DNA of 64,000 bases from Rhodamnia argentea (Eukaryota > Streptophyta > Magnoliopsida > Myrtales > Myrtaceae). How positions within the stretch are numbered: position 1 is the first letter of the stretch; each line of letters starts with the position of its first letter. Shown piece by piece: positions 45,087-56,636 of the stretch. Where the stretch lies: positions 26,653,294-26,717,293 of the forward strand of contig NC_063155.1 of NCBI RefSeq assembly GCF_020921035.1. Reading direction: 5' to 3'. A program made the position numbers and the translations under genes. The notes below the pieces were generated by a model. That model had not been told where the DNA came from and did no database searches. It saw only the letters and a list, made by a program, of their open reading frames with translations.

Positions 45087-45624
45087 TATATAGCAAAGTA
45101 GAATAAATTTGAAAATATACTAAAATATTAGTAAATTTATTCACGTCAGATATGGTCATACCACGTAGGTTGGCTGGCATCTACATCGGCGATTTCCAGC
45201 CAAAAGTGACTAGATGGACTCAATTGGCAAAATGTGCAAAGCTTTAGAAGTCAATTAGCACAATTAAAAGATGTAGAATTGAATTGGCGAAAAGTGCATT
45301 ATATTAAAATTTTTTGGACAATTTTTCTGTCTTAAAAATCTGAGTAAAGAAGTTGTGCGTATGGATTAAGCGCACAAAATGGATTTGAAATTTTACCCAT
45401 CTGAAATAGTCTCTCTCTCTCTCCCCTAAGAAATAATTTGCAAGTATCCATCCTGTGGTGCAATTAAGGGAATGGTAGTGAGATAAGCGCTTCCAATATG
45501 CTTTTTGCCTAGTCATTTAAATCATTTCTGAAGCTGAGAAATTTACTTTTCTTCCGAGGCTGGCTCATCCCGATGTCCATAGTCTATGTTTTATACTTCA
45601 TTCACTCCAAATTTTGCGGACAAA
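43918..45624. other. Non-coding stretch with element fragments
   Basis: 44270-44460 resembles one arm of the element at 40190 (GACACTGAAATGATCG, CAAGTTTTGACACT). 44780-45330 has MULE-like words (ACGTCAGATATGG, GGACAATTTTTCTGTC at the right end). A (TAA)n run lies at about 45056-45084. No gene. Confidence 0.4.
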
Positions 45625-46070
45625 AGATGGATACGTTCATCTCGATGCGGCAGTTTGCCAATAAGATGAGCGTGGAGAAGGAGGAGAGCGCTCCCCATGC
45701 ATGGATAAAACTTCCAAGAAGTTCTGCGACGGCGTTACGTTACGCGGGCACTACTGAGACCACATCGTCGGAGAACTACAAGGCGAGCCGGGAGGTGCCC
45801 GAGAAGGTGTTGTTCTTGAGGGGTGAGGACATGTAGTAGAGGGTTTTGTGAGGCAGGGAAGAGATGGGGGTCAGTTTTTGGGTAGCGCATCACCCGATGA
45901 CGGCGGCGGCGGGATGGCGGACGAGGCTGCTGAGACGACGCAGTCTCGGGAGTTGGAGGAAGTTAAAAGGCGAATCGGAACCTGGTGAAGAACGAGGCCC
46001 TGTTCCGAAGAGGCGAGGCCGGAGACTGGGACGAACTGTGTGAGCAACGAGATGGCCCGGAGGCTTTGAT
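45625..46070 (+). pseudogene. Sulfotransferase pseudogene 5 (remnant)
   Basis: Patches of the family are readable in shifting frames: MDTFISMRQFANKM (from the 3'-phosphate motif), KFCDGVTLRGHY, REVPEKVLFLRGEDM followed by two stops, and RRGEAGDWDE near the end. The whole N-terminal half is absent. It is the most decayed and last copy of the tandem family, on the same strand as the others. Confidence 0.8.
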
Positions 46071-48486
46071 CAGAGATTCGGATGTGCTTTCCTTTTTGTC
46101 TCTTTTCTTTTCTTTCTCGTCTTTCCTTTTTCCGTTTTTCGACATTTTCACCTAAATGTTCTTATTTGCTAGATCACCCAACTACACAGCACGAGGTGGT
46201 GGAGTTGGGTTTTTCTACATTAGCGACGACAGAGTAGTGGAAATGAAATCTCGATACTAAAGTTCTGTACGTAATTGAATTTCACGTTCCTTTAAGGAAT
46301 CTAATTTCACAAGTGATACATTTAGGCCATGTTTGATGGATTTTTAATTAGGATATGATGAGATATGATGGGATATGAAATCTATGAATTTTGTCCATTG
46401 TTTGGTATGAAAAGCATACCAGTGTAAATTAGGACTGTCAATATGGGTCAAAGACCCATATTTTAACCTACATTTATGAAAGTGAGTCAAATACGAGTCA
46501 CATTAGAACTAAGATATAGGTTATGTTTGAGTTTAAAAGAAAAAAGAAGCCCAAACAATATGGGTTTAAAATGAACTTGAAAATGCACAAATAAAAATGG
46601 TAAGAATCTTTTACGATTCACTGTTAAATAAATCACAAATGCACAAATGGAGATAACTTCAGTCTAATCAATCCATGATTATTGCACAACCTAAATCTTA
46701 AATAGCAAAGGAGCTCGTCACAGCATTCTAGAGCCATAAGCTCGATTGTGACAAGAAATGTACAAGCTAGATCAGCCAACAAATGTCGAATATAACAAGA
46801 AAGAAAACATGATCATTCACATTCTCAATTTCCAAAAATACATAGCGTTTATTATTATTTTCCTCTCTTTTCTTATTTCTTTTCTCTTATTATTTCTTTT
46901 ATTCCCTTTCACCGTCCAATAAATATTCATGCTAAATATATATTATAGAATAGAAGGAATTCAATTGTATAAATAGAAGGGCAAAATCCACTAAAAGCCC
47001 AAACTATCTCCTACAACACCAAAAATCTCAAATTTTTACCTACGTTACATATTTACCCTTTATCAAAATTTCATCAATGGGAACCATTAAAAATCTGTGC
47101 ATATAGATGCCGAAAAGCAAAATAAAAATGACGTTGTTTTTGCTGAAAAATCATCCGACAAAACCTTGACAGATGAGAGTAAATGCATTGCATATGTACA
47201 AGTTTGAGATTTTTTATGTCACAACAAAATAACTTAGGGTAACCGTGTGTAAAAGTAGACATAGTTTGGATTTTTTCATGTCACAAAAAAAAATTAGGAT
47301 AAATGTGTCTCAATGGACATAATTTGGATTTTTTTATGTCATAAAAAAGTTTAAAAAAATGTGTCACAATATGCATAGTTTGAAGTTTTTGTGGCTTTTT
47401 CCATAAATTAAAAATATAAACAAAATTTGTTTCTACATTTTGTTAGTTTTAAATTTTTAATATTGTTATTCAAGTGTTATATTTATTGAATTACCTTTTT
47501 GATTTTAAATTTAATAAGTTTGTTATTCGAGAAAAATAGTTTTTATAGTATGGATATTTTATCCATCTTTATCCCACTTTCCTCATAAGATACTTTTATC
47601 CGGGCTATACCCCTCTTACGTCCAACTTTAACCTGCGTTGAGTAGGAACCAAATACATGATAGGATAAACTCCATCATATCTTATTTTTCATCCTAATTA
47701 TCGATCGTAGTCCTACATTTAGATTTTTTTTGGCCAAAGCAAAACTTTTCTTTCCCCTATGATAGTTCTTATCCTACTTTATAGTAACCCGATTCCACGT
47801 GGAACCAAACGAGACGTTTCACTTTAGTTAATTAGTATATGAGTTAAATTGTTTACTGGAAATAGTTGTCCAGGGAAAATCATAATTTAGGTGTTATTAT
47901 AAGATCCATTAATCGATTCTTTGAGGTTAAAACTAATTTGGTAATTCATTTTGCTTTGGATAATCATCGATGTACATATCCATTTCTATCTATACAAGAT
48001 TAAACAAACCAAAAACAATCTTCAAACTCATACTCCTGTAAAAAAAAAATTATTTTTTTTGATACAGCCTAGATCCGCATGAACGAATCCTAGCGATCAA
48101 TTACAAAATAATCGAAAAATGGTAATTAACAAATGAAATATTAAGCAATATTTCATTTTTCAATTTCTTCGCCGTTTTACAACAATTTAAACTTTTATTC
48201 AAAGCTAAATGTTAATCATACTTTTGTTTCCTTCATAGTTTTTCTTGTTCCCTCCTCTCTCTTTTTTTTTTTTTAATTTCTTCCAAAGCGTATGTATATT
48301 TGTGTAATTCTGTTTATGAAAAGGAGAATAGATCAACATCTGTAGGCAAAACGAGGGACACATAGTAAAACTATTTTAATAAAAGTCGATACATTAATCA
48401 ATAAATTACAGAAAATCAATTTTTGATACGTCTAATGTTTCCCAAAATTGTGTAATCAAAGTGAAAGTAGAGACGGTGGGCAATGG
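46071..48486. other. AT-rich non-coding stretch, possible old element
   Basis: 46326-47810 starts AGGCCATGTTTGATGG and ends near GGAACCAAACGAGACG, with ATATGATGGGATATG mirrored by CATCATATCTTA; this suggests a degenerate TIR element, but nothing can be defined. No gene. Confidence 0.3.
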
Positions 48487-48825
48487 TAGGGGTGTCAAAA
48501 AAGCCCGTGCTAGATGGTCCGGCCCAATTCGACCCGATCCAACCCGAAAATTCACTTAATTTTCAAGCCGGGTTTAGTACCCGGGCCAGCCCGCCGCCTG
48601 ACTTTTTTTAACACCAATGTTTTCTTTTTAATTTCATTTATTTTTATTTTTGTATATTCTTTCGTTTGATGGGTTTGTTAATTAATTTTGATTTTAAAAA
48701 AAGAAGGAAAAAAAAAGAATCAGACCAAAGTCCGGCCCGACCCGATCCGGTCCGGGTTGGGCCGGGTCGAGTTCGGTACTGTTCTGTTTCGGGCCGGTTC
48801 GGGCCGGGCCGAGACCCAGCCCGTC
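48487..48825. mobile_element. hAT-like element upstream of GEK1
   Basis: It starts TAGGGGTGTCAAAAAAGCCC and is rich in inverted GGTCCGGCCC and GGGCCGGTTCGGGCC words. The flanks GCAATGG (48480-48486 and 48826-48832) are a perfect 7-bp repeat, with an eighth base mismatched, fitting a hAT duplication. The right tip is incomplete. Confidence 0.6.
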
Positions 48826-48828
48826 GCA

Positions 48829-49044
48829 ATGGCTAATAGAGTAGCTTTAACATCGGCGATAGACGAGTTCGAACCTTCCTTTGCCACCACCTCCCAAGTG
48901 GCGGCTCAAGAAAGGAAGGAGAAGCCAAAGCTGCGGCCGCCAACTGGAAATGAAGCTGCCCACAACGTTTGGCGGATCACTTGCTTGACGAAATTTCCAT
49001 GCTTTACCGATTTTGAGTTGCGCTTGTGGAGATCGATTTCGTAG
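48829..49044 (+). other. Upstream open frame in the GEK1 5' region
   Basis: A 71-codon frame begins at an ATG contained in the right target-site duplication of the element at 48487 and ends 54 bp before the GEK1 start codon. It has no family match. If transcription of GEK1 starts upstream of 48829, this would be an upstream ORF; if it starts later, it is meaningless. Confidence 0.3.
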
Positions 49045-49098
49045 AGCACAGCGCAGGCGATAAAGGAGGAAGAAGAAAGAAGAAGGGAAGAGCGACAA

Positions 49099-52000
49099 AT
49101 GGTGATTCTGTTGGTGGCCACAACCACCGACCCTGCGTCCATCAATCCCGCCAATGCCCTCTTGGCCATGCCCGGTTGGACCCCTGGTCCCTCCCTTCAG
49201 GTCATCCACGCCTCAATCGAGTCATCAAAATCAGTTTTTTTTTAAGCTTCTCTTCTACGACTTGGATTGTCTTGAACAGTGTTTGATTTGAGTGGGCTTT
49301 TTTTTTTTTGGCGATGTTCTGGTTTTCTGTAATTTGGGGTTTGAAGGGTATGAAAAGTTTCGCCAATCAACAAGTGAGGCTGCTGCAACAGGACAAAGGC
49401 ATCGTGAAAGAAGATCATCTCGACGTGCGTTGGGAAGAAGCCACCGGCGAGGTGGTGGACGAGCTAATCTTCTTCAGTAAGCACACTGCCGTCTCCAATC
49501 GCCCGGCTCTGACTGTCCACCCAATTGGTAATTTTGTACTTCTTTTCGTTATCGAGTATCGCAGTTGGGGGACGTTAAATTTTGAGGAGAGAGTGGTTTG
49601 TGATTTTCACTTCTCTTGGCGAGCGTGCGTGTGTTGTTGTCGTTGTAGGTGTACCTCATCTGCGTGAAGGCGAAGTTCCGCCGCAAGGAGGGAAGCCGGG
49701 GTGGGCTGCGCCGCCGAATCCGAGAATAGGGCCGTGGCTGAGATTGTTGAAGAAGATTGCTCAGTCCTATAATTTGGTTCCAGAGTTTGAGGTACATTCT
49801 TGTTTCTGGTGGTCCTTTTATGATGTCTTGTTCATCCATATGTTGGGTCTATTTTGCGGCATGTGGTTGCATTGTAAGAGATGATTCTGGATATGGCTAT
49901 TGATGATTTTTTGTTTCATGGATTATGAGTAGATTACCTTGGAGGGCACTCATCATGGACCGGAGACCAACAAGCCGGCAATGTTTGTGGAGATTGGTAT
50001 GTATAACTCTCTTTTCATTTCATTCTCCAATTGTATTGTTCAAACTAGATCAGTGTTGTCCCTGTTGCTGATTTTCTTTAGTGTTATTTCAATCCATATT
50101 GGACTCCTATGGGAATGATTTGATTGAGTTCCTCGAATGTCGAAAGACCAGCATTTTACTCATGTTCCAATTTCCACATGATGGACACTGGTTACATCCT
50201 GTTAACTAAAGATGGTTGCGCTTTCACTGTCTACACTTTTCGTCTATTTTCCTTGGTCATCCATCAATTAATGACTTGCCATCATGTGTAAAACCTTCTC
50301 TTTCAAAGTGATGGACATTTAAGTAGAATGAAGTCTTTTGGACCATCCCATTCCATAATATCTTTGGTTCAATAGTAGGAAAGTATATACCGTGCAAAAG
50401 CATGCCGTTCATATGGCTGCTATATCATTGCAAAGTTGCCCCTCCCCTAATAGATGATCTGATTGTGTTTCCTGTAGTCTACCTTCTGCAAACTGTCCTA
50501 TTCCATGTGACAACACTATCAAATTGATTTCCACTTCATATCAAGCAACCAAGCTTTCAGCGAGTAGTTCCTTCCTTTATGGGGTACAAATAGTTGTAAT
50601 TAGTTGACAGTATGTGTATTCTTTCTGCTTTCCTTTGACTAATTCTTCATGTAGATTGCTGTGCAAATGCTCATTTTATGGTTAACTTTAACTTGGAATG
50701 TGGACTTTGTAGTCTGTGTGCTGCACTCTTTTTGTTGCCTATCAATGATGCCCTTAGCTGTGAGAAATAGATATGATCCGCAGTGTTGTTTTTGTGCTTG
50801 ATTTAGGGAGTACCGAAGAATACTGGATGAGGCTGGATGCTGCTAAAGTCATTGCTCAAGTTGAGTTCACAGCTTTTTTATATAGAGTACTATTGAGTGG
50901 CATGTCCCTTCTTTTAATTTGACTCTTGTAGGGATTGGTTTGCACATTCCGGTATGTCATTTGCAGTTGTCATGGTGGATATGGGGCAATAGTGGTTTGA
51001 CTGTATGCAAGATGGATTTTTTTTCTTTTCTAGTGTAAATCACCACGACAAGTGCCTTCATCATACTAACGTTATACTAACTGATATGTTGTTTGTGGAT
51101 CTTTGTGAACAAATCCTACGACAACCCCTCCTTTCATAACTCTCGCACAAAATTAGTTCTTCTTCATGTGGTGAAATTCTGTATTGGTCCAATAACACTG
51201 GAAGAACAATCAGTACATAATTTCAAACTCTAGGAAGAATAAGTGTACACTGGGGTATCAGGGTGTGTTATTATTAATTCCTTTTGTAGTTGTGTAAAAG
51301 GACCAAGCTTCTTGCTTCTGAATATCAGAGAAAAAAATTATCTCTGGCTCCTGAGTACATGGAACTTTAATTTACTGAAAAGAAAATTCTTTTCACAGGA
51401 TAATTTTCCTGTTAAACTTCAAGGTCACCTTTTTCAAATGTTTGAAAAGGACATGTAATTTGATACCATGTGACGAGACGGCAGTCCAGAATCTGATCGT
51501 CTTTTAAGATTTTTTTAATTCCTTAGTCTGACATATCACTTGTTCAAATGAAGTTAGCTTGGGAAGGTCTTGGGCTTGGAGGAGAACCTGCAGTTGGGAA
51601 CTGGAGCAGGTATACACTCATACTTTAACTGATGTTACAAGAAATTAGCCTTTCTTTACCAATAGTATTTCAAAGCTGTTTCTGTGGTTTTGTGACTGAA
51701 TTCAGTACTTTGTAGATGTGTTTTTTTTCCATCGAAAGGCTATTTGGGAAGCAGTATAACTTCTGTGTTTCACTTCTGTCGTCGATGTGAAATGCTGAGT
51801 TCAAGAAACTGAGAGAGCACAAGTGCTCGTGACTATAAATCATTGCTTGCTCAGGACCATGGAATAATACATTTGCCTCTGATACTGTCTCAGGGATGTT
51901 GCCAAGAAAAAAGTCTTGCTTGGGATAGGTGGTGGACATTACGCGCCTCGGCACCTGGACATTGTCCAGTAAGACGTCTTTTAATTTTTTCTGTCCTCCT

Positions 52001-52639
52001 TAATGCTACTATCTAACATCTTTTCGTGGGTTTGATATCTATAAATTTGCTACCTGTTCGGATTAGATTTGTAGACAGAAAAAAGATAACAATATTTTCA
52101 AGTTACAACATCCCAAGTTTATTAGGTGCTCTCGAGGTGTTTGAAGTTTACATAGCATTTTCACGATAATTTCAGGAAAGATGATGTGTGGGTAGGGCAT
52201 CTGCTTTCTGGATATTGCTTACCCATGGAAGATCCTAGCCAGTCAAAAGCAGAAGCTAATACGGCAGTTATCGGGGGGACCTGGAGGCAAGCGATTGAAG
52301 TGGCATTCAAGACTACGAAGTCGGCTTTCCCCGGTGGCGACATTATGGCGCATCTTGATCATAAGTAAGTCATCCAAACAGACAGCGTATTTTTCAGCTT
52401 CCTGATGGGCGCAGATTAAGCAATATAACTTGGGGGGCACAGAGCATCAGGCAATTTTTTAAAAGCATTTGGACCTAATAGGCTTAGTTCTAGCAAAGTG
52501 CTGGTAACATTCAAGCTATGAATTGACCATTGCTTATAATGTCGTCTACAGGAGTTTCAAGAGCTGGCAGAAGAATGCGATCACGGCATTCTTAGCTGAC
52601 CAGAACATCAAAATTGGCAAGCCAAATGACTTCTTGTAA
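49099..52639 (+). CDS. GEK1: D-aminoacyl-tRNA deacylase, GEK1/DTD2 type (9 exons, 316 aa)
   Basis: Hydrolyses D-amino acids, and aldehyde-modified D-aminoacyl groups, from tRNA; in Arabidopsis loss of GEKO1 causes ethanol/acetaldehyde sensitivity. Exons by GT-AG borders and family match: 49099-49200, 49347-49527, 49649-49791, 49933-49996, 50807-50859, 51554-51609, 51894-51968, 52176-52364, 52552-52639. They sum to 951 nt, in frame. Landmarks: MVILLVATTTDPASINPA start, RWEEATGEVVDE, ALTVHPIGVPHL, the histidine-rich GTHHGPETNKP, FVEIGSTEEYW, LLGIGGGHYAPRH, VWVGHLLSGY and LAHLDHK-like MAHLDHKSFKSW near the C-terminus. Length matches the plant protein (about 317 aa). Confidence 0.93.
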
Positions 52640-54306
52640 GTTGAAATTTTGAATTTCTATCTTGTTGTCTTGGTGGACGTCCATGCCTTATTAAGCCTCT
52701 TGACTCTTGAGGACTCGGTATAATGCTCCGAGTTCTAGAAGATAGAATTCAAGGGATGAAAAAAAGGACTCGCTCACGATTTTCATGGGCCATCGAAATG
52801 GATCAACTGTGTCGATAGCATATGAATAACCGGTATGTGGAAGTAACGAAGGCATCGCGCTGTTGCCGCCAATTTTGCGCGATTTTTGCTCGTTTTCCAT
52901 AAGAAAGAATTCTGGAAGCTCTGATGTTACTTTAGTTTTATGAATTTGTGTTCTGTTCTGTTCTGTTCTGTCTTGCCCTGTCCTAACTAAACTATGAACT
53001 CTTAGCTAAGCAAATTCTCATGAACGACGAGACGGACTGATGAGGCGAAACAGATGTCCGAAGACCGGAATGAGAAGCCAAAGTTGACCACGGCAAACGT
53101 GCTAAGTGTCGGCCCGAATCATGCCAGCCCAAAATTCCGTATTGGCAGCTTTTAATCATTATAAAAATAAAATGTGCAAAAAATAAAATAAAATAAAGAT
53201 ATTGCAGGTCGTGTGAGATGATGCATAATTCATGGAGTATTCGTCACATCACAATTTGTCCACGGTCAAACATACCCGAATTAGATGCTGGCTGGACACC
53301 ACGTCTGCTTTTTGCATCGTTGTTTGTCCGATCAATCTTAAATTTATTGGATGCTCATTCAGTTTTCATATAATTCTTTGAGTGTACAGAAATTTCAAAT
53401 GCAAGTAAGTTAGCGAAGGGAGTCGACTAAACTATTCGTGAGTAAGCACGATGACATGGACCTAAAATAAAATTACTTATACAAATCATCGTTTTGGACA
53501 CAAATTTCGCCTCCAACTCCATTGAACAAAGATACGGGCTATTACATTTTGGGTGGAAGAACAATTCGATTCATCTTCAGTTCATCTATTATTAGAAAAT
53601 GATAGAGCAATTGATTGTCTATTCACATGTCGGATTCGACTCATCGAAAGTTATTATGTTTGTCAAATGTGCTAATGAAGTGATTCAGTTCAAACCTGTA
53701 TCGATTTATATTCGGGTTAATGTCCATCGAATATTGGCTTTTAAATCCGTATCATACCTTTGTGGAAAGGAGAGATTTTTGGGGAACAAAAAGGATTAAT
53801 TGTGAGAGAAACCGAAAATTTTCTCAAGGATGATAATTTTTTTGCCGAGACCCGACAGTAGCAGGCAAAGTTTATTTTTGATCGCTGGTTTCGTGGGACC
53901 CCCGTGGGAAAATTAAGGTGAGATCCACAGAATCAACGGCAGTGATTCATTTGGTCAAGTGGGAACCAGGTCAAACTAATCCGCAGAGTGTCATTGTCTT
54001 GCCCGGTTCAAGCCTTCGCAGGGGAAACAGTTACTGCTCTCCTTCCTCGTTTGCTGTGGCTTTTTCCGGCCGAAAATAAAGCTGCTCTCCCGTCGCAGCA
54101 CACCAAATACAATTACTCTTCGCCCTCTCGTCTTACCTCATTCACATGGCTCTGTTTCTGCGATGTTACTGTCTCTCAATTAACATCAAGAAAGACAGAG
54201 AGAGAGTAAGAGAGAGAGAGAATCACATGCCTGTAAATAACCATTAATGTCCACTGAAACAGGGGAAAAAAAGAAGAAGAAATGGCCGCCATGAAGTATG
54301 AACATG
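52640..54306. other. Intergenic region between GEK1 and the gar2-related gene
   Basis: The GEK1 3' UTR presumably extends to about 52950. A TTCTG microsatellite is near 52950-52970. No gene was recognised; a minus-strand 199-codon frame at 54176-54775 is driven by GA repeats and is not supported. Confidence 0.45.

Positions 54307-54334
<28 letters not shown>
54307..54334. repeat. (CT)14 microsatellite
   Basis: Uninterrupted CT dinucleotides in the upstream region of the gar2-related gene, with GA-rich runs at about 54193-54220 and 54752-54768. Confidence 0.9.
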
Positions 54335-54337
<3 letters not shown>

Positions 54338-56636
54338 GTTTCTGCTGTGGAAGTAATGGATTGGAGGGTCAGTCAACGTCCTTCGCGGCTCTGTTGCAGG
54401 GAAATGATTCTCTGGAAAGAGGAAGTAATCGATATCAGCAGAACCCCACAAAAAAAGGGCACTTCCACCGGCTGATGAATGATGATTGGCGCTTAATCTC
54501 GGGTGCTGTGTTCGAGAACCCAGCTGGGAAAATACGATGTGAGGGGAACCCCGAAACGGGGTTGGCGCGGAAAGTGACGGAAATTGGACGGTGAAGTTTT
54601 GACGATAAAAAGAAGGAAGGTGGAACGAAAAAGTAATGGGAGGATATGGTTGGGGGAGGGGACAAATTACATAAAGCTGTAAACTTTCCATGTAACAATA
54701 AACAAATAGCTGAAAATTTGGCAACTTTCTTTTGTGGGTTTGTTGGGGGGGGAGAGAGAGAGAGAGAGGGGACATAGCCGTATAATCTGTAGTTTTGTTG
54801 GGTTCACTGTAATTTCAATTCCTTTAGAGAAGAATAAGAAGCAGCGGCATCCCAGTTGACTTTCAGGATATTGTTAGCGTCTCCATGCACTTGTCAAAAA
54901 ATCTTTCTCGTCAACTTTTTGAATTTCTCCATGGATATGCGCCTGTTCAGAAGAGCTATTGCTTGTTCATGAGAGTCTTTTTTGTTCGGGAAAAGATTGT
55001 TTGACAACTAGCCATCTGTCTTTTGGGCATTTATTACTTCGTCTCTAAACCACTTCCACCCCCCCTTTTTTTTTTTTCTGTAGTGCCACCCTCTGCTTTG
55101 TCTCTCATTGCCGCCATTCTCTCTCTCCTCCATGCTACAGGAACAGCCTAGACTCACGTAGAAATTGGATCAGAGAACATCAAACGAAGAGCCATCTCTC
55201 GGTCAAATCAAATCCTCCCTCGGTGGGATCATCAAGCAGCATTTCTCCTCTTCCTTCTAAGGTCTCTCTCGCTCTCGCTCTCTGCATCCACGTTTTGGCT
55301 TCTTTTTTGGTTTCTGGGTAGACATGTTCTGGTTTATTTGTTGGTAAGTTGCGTATTTTGAGTATTAAGAAGATATACAACCCAGGAAAGAACTGAAAAA
55401 ATGGAAGAGGAAAAGTTGAAGGGGAAGATATGATTTGCATTGATATTGGATCTCATCATTCAGATATCTGAATCATCAGATTCTGCTAGTCCTGGAGCTT
55501 TCTTTGCACTCATTCTTCTTCATATTTTCGATGAACATATCGTACTTGTTGATTAAAATCGAAACATGGGTGGTGGGTATTTTTTTTTCCCTTTCGGAAA
55601 ATCAGTGCAAAGTCCTTGATTACGATCTTTGGAAGTTTGTTTGTGGATAGCTTTCGAACTCTGTTTTCCTTTTCGTTCTTTTTAGACCCGCTTAGGTTGC
55701 TTTCCGGAAAGCTACCAAAGTCATTATTCCTTTGTCCTGTTTAAGTCTAAAATACCAGTTTAGTCTACAAACTTGGATTCAGGTATTCATTTGTAATGTT
55801 GATGATCGGTTTAAGCCCTGATAATCCACTAACCACCACTAAATTTTCAGGGTAATGGATCTTTGTTTAGTTTATTTTCTTCCTGACATTTTTGCTGGAA
55901 ATTGGTTGGACCCCCACTTTTTGTTCTTTTTTTGCTTTTTGAAAGTCTTCCTGGGATCTTCCTTTTTCTAATATACCAATTCTTTAATGTCAACCTTCAC
56001 AATCCAAGGTCAGAAGACTGTGAGGTATTACATGATGTGCTCTCTCTCTCTTCCCTTGAAGTTGATGTTCCCTCTTGTATTAGAATTGAGTTTGAAGTTC
56101 TAGAGCAGTCTCTGGTCTTCGTTGGAGTGCATGTCTGCAAGGTGATGGCTTCAGGATTTGGCATTATCTACTCATTTGCAATTGAAAAAAAGAACTCCTG
56201 CACGTTGTGTGTTCTTTTTTAAACATAGATAGTATTAAAACATAATTTAACGGTGCCTTTTGTTTGTTTCGAAAGTTCACCTAATTTTACGGCCCCTATT
56301 GCTCTCTAGCCTGCCTTCACTGTTGATGAACGGAGTCGCAGTGTCTTTTGACGGTCTGCACAATTCTTACTGTATTGTCTATGTGAAGCATGAATTTTGG
56401 TGTTTCACTTTGTTAATTCTTGCTCTGGTTTTGTTGTTTCTGCACTGTCCATTGTCCTAAAGTCGATACCCTCTTACTAAATGACTTCCTGATATTGGTA
56501 TCTCAATTCGTTCTGAAAATTATGTGTTTTGCTGCATCCAGTTAGCCCTCTCTTGAGAGCCTGATTTTTTGGTTAATTTCCCATCAGTTTTAATTCTAAT
56601 TCTGGGGCATTTGGCATATTGAACCGTGTTTTGAAG
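54335..56636. other. Probable 5' exon(s) and introns of the gar2-related gene
   Basis: The 5' part of the next gene must lie here, because its first recognised exon begins at an acceptor with no ATG. CT-rich leader-like sequence occurs near 55090-55270. I could not decide which donor joins to 56637. Confidence 0.35.

Noticed and set aside
46326-47810. Degenerate TIR element starting GGCCATGTTTGATGG
   Set aside because: End words are suggestive, but no matching terminal repeats or target duplication could be aligned, so only the stretch is described.
53035-53070. Hammerhead-ribozyme-like core (CTGATGAGGCGAAAC)
   Set aside because: Core words are present, but stem II would be a three-base loop without pairing. 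The bases that should form stem I (next to CTGATGA and after GTC) do not pair, and the stronger fold is a simple CGGAC/GTCCG hairpin.
54176-54775. 199-codon minus-strand frame
   Set aside because: Contains RERERERE runs from GA microsatellites and no conserved motif. It lies in the upstream region of a + strand gene.
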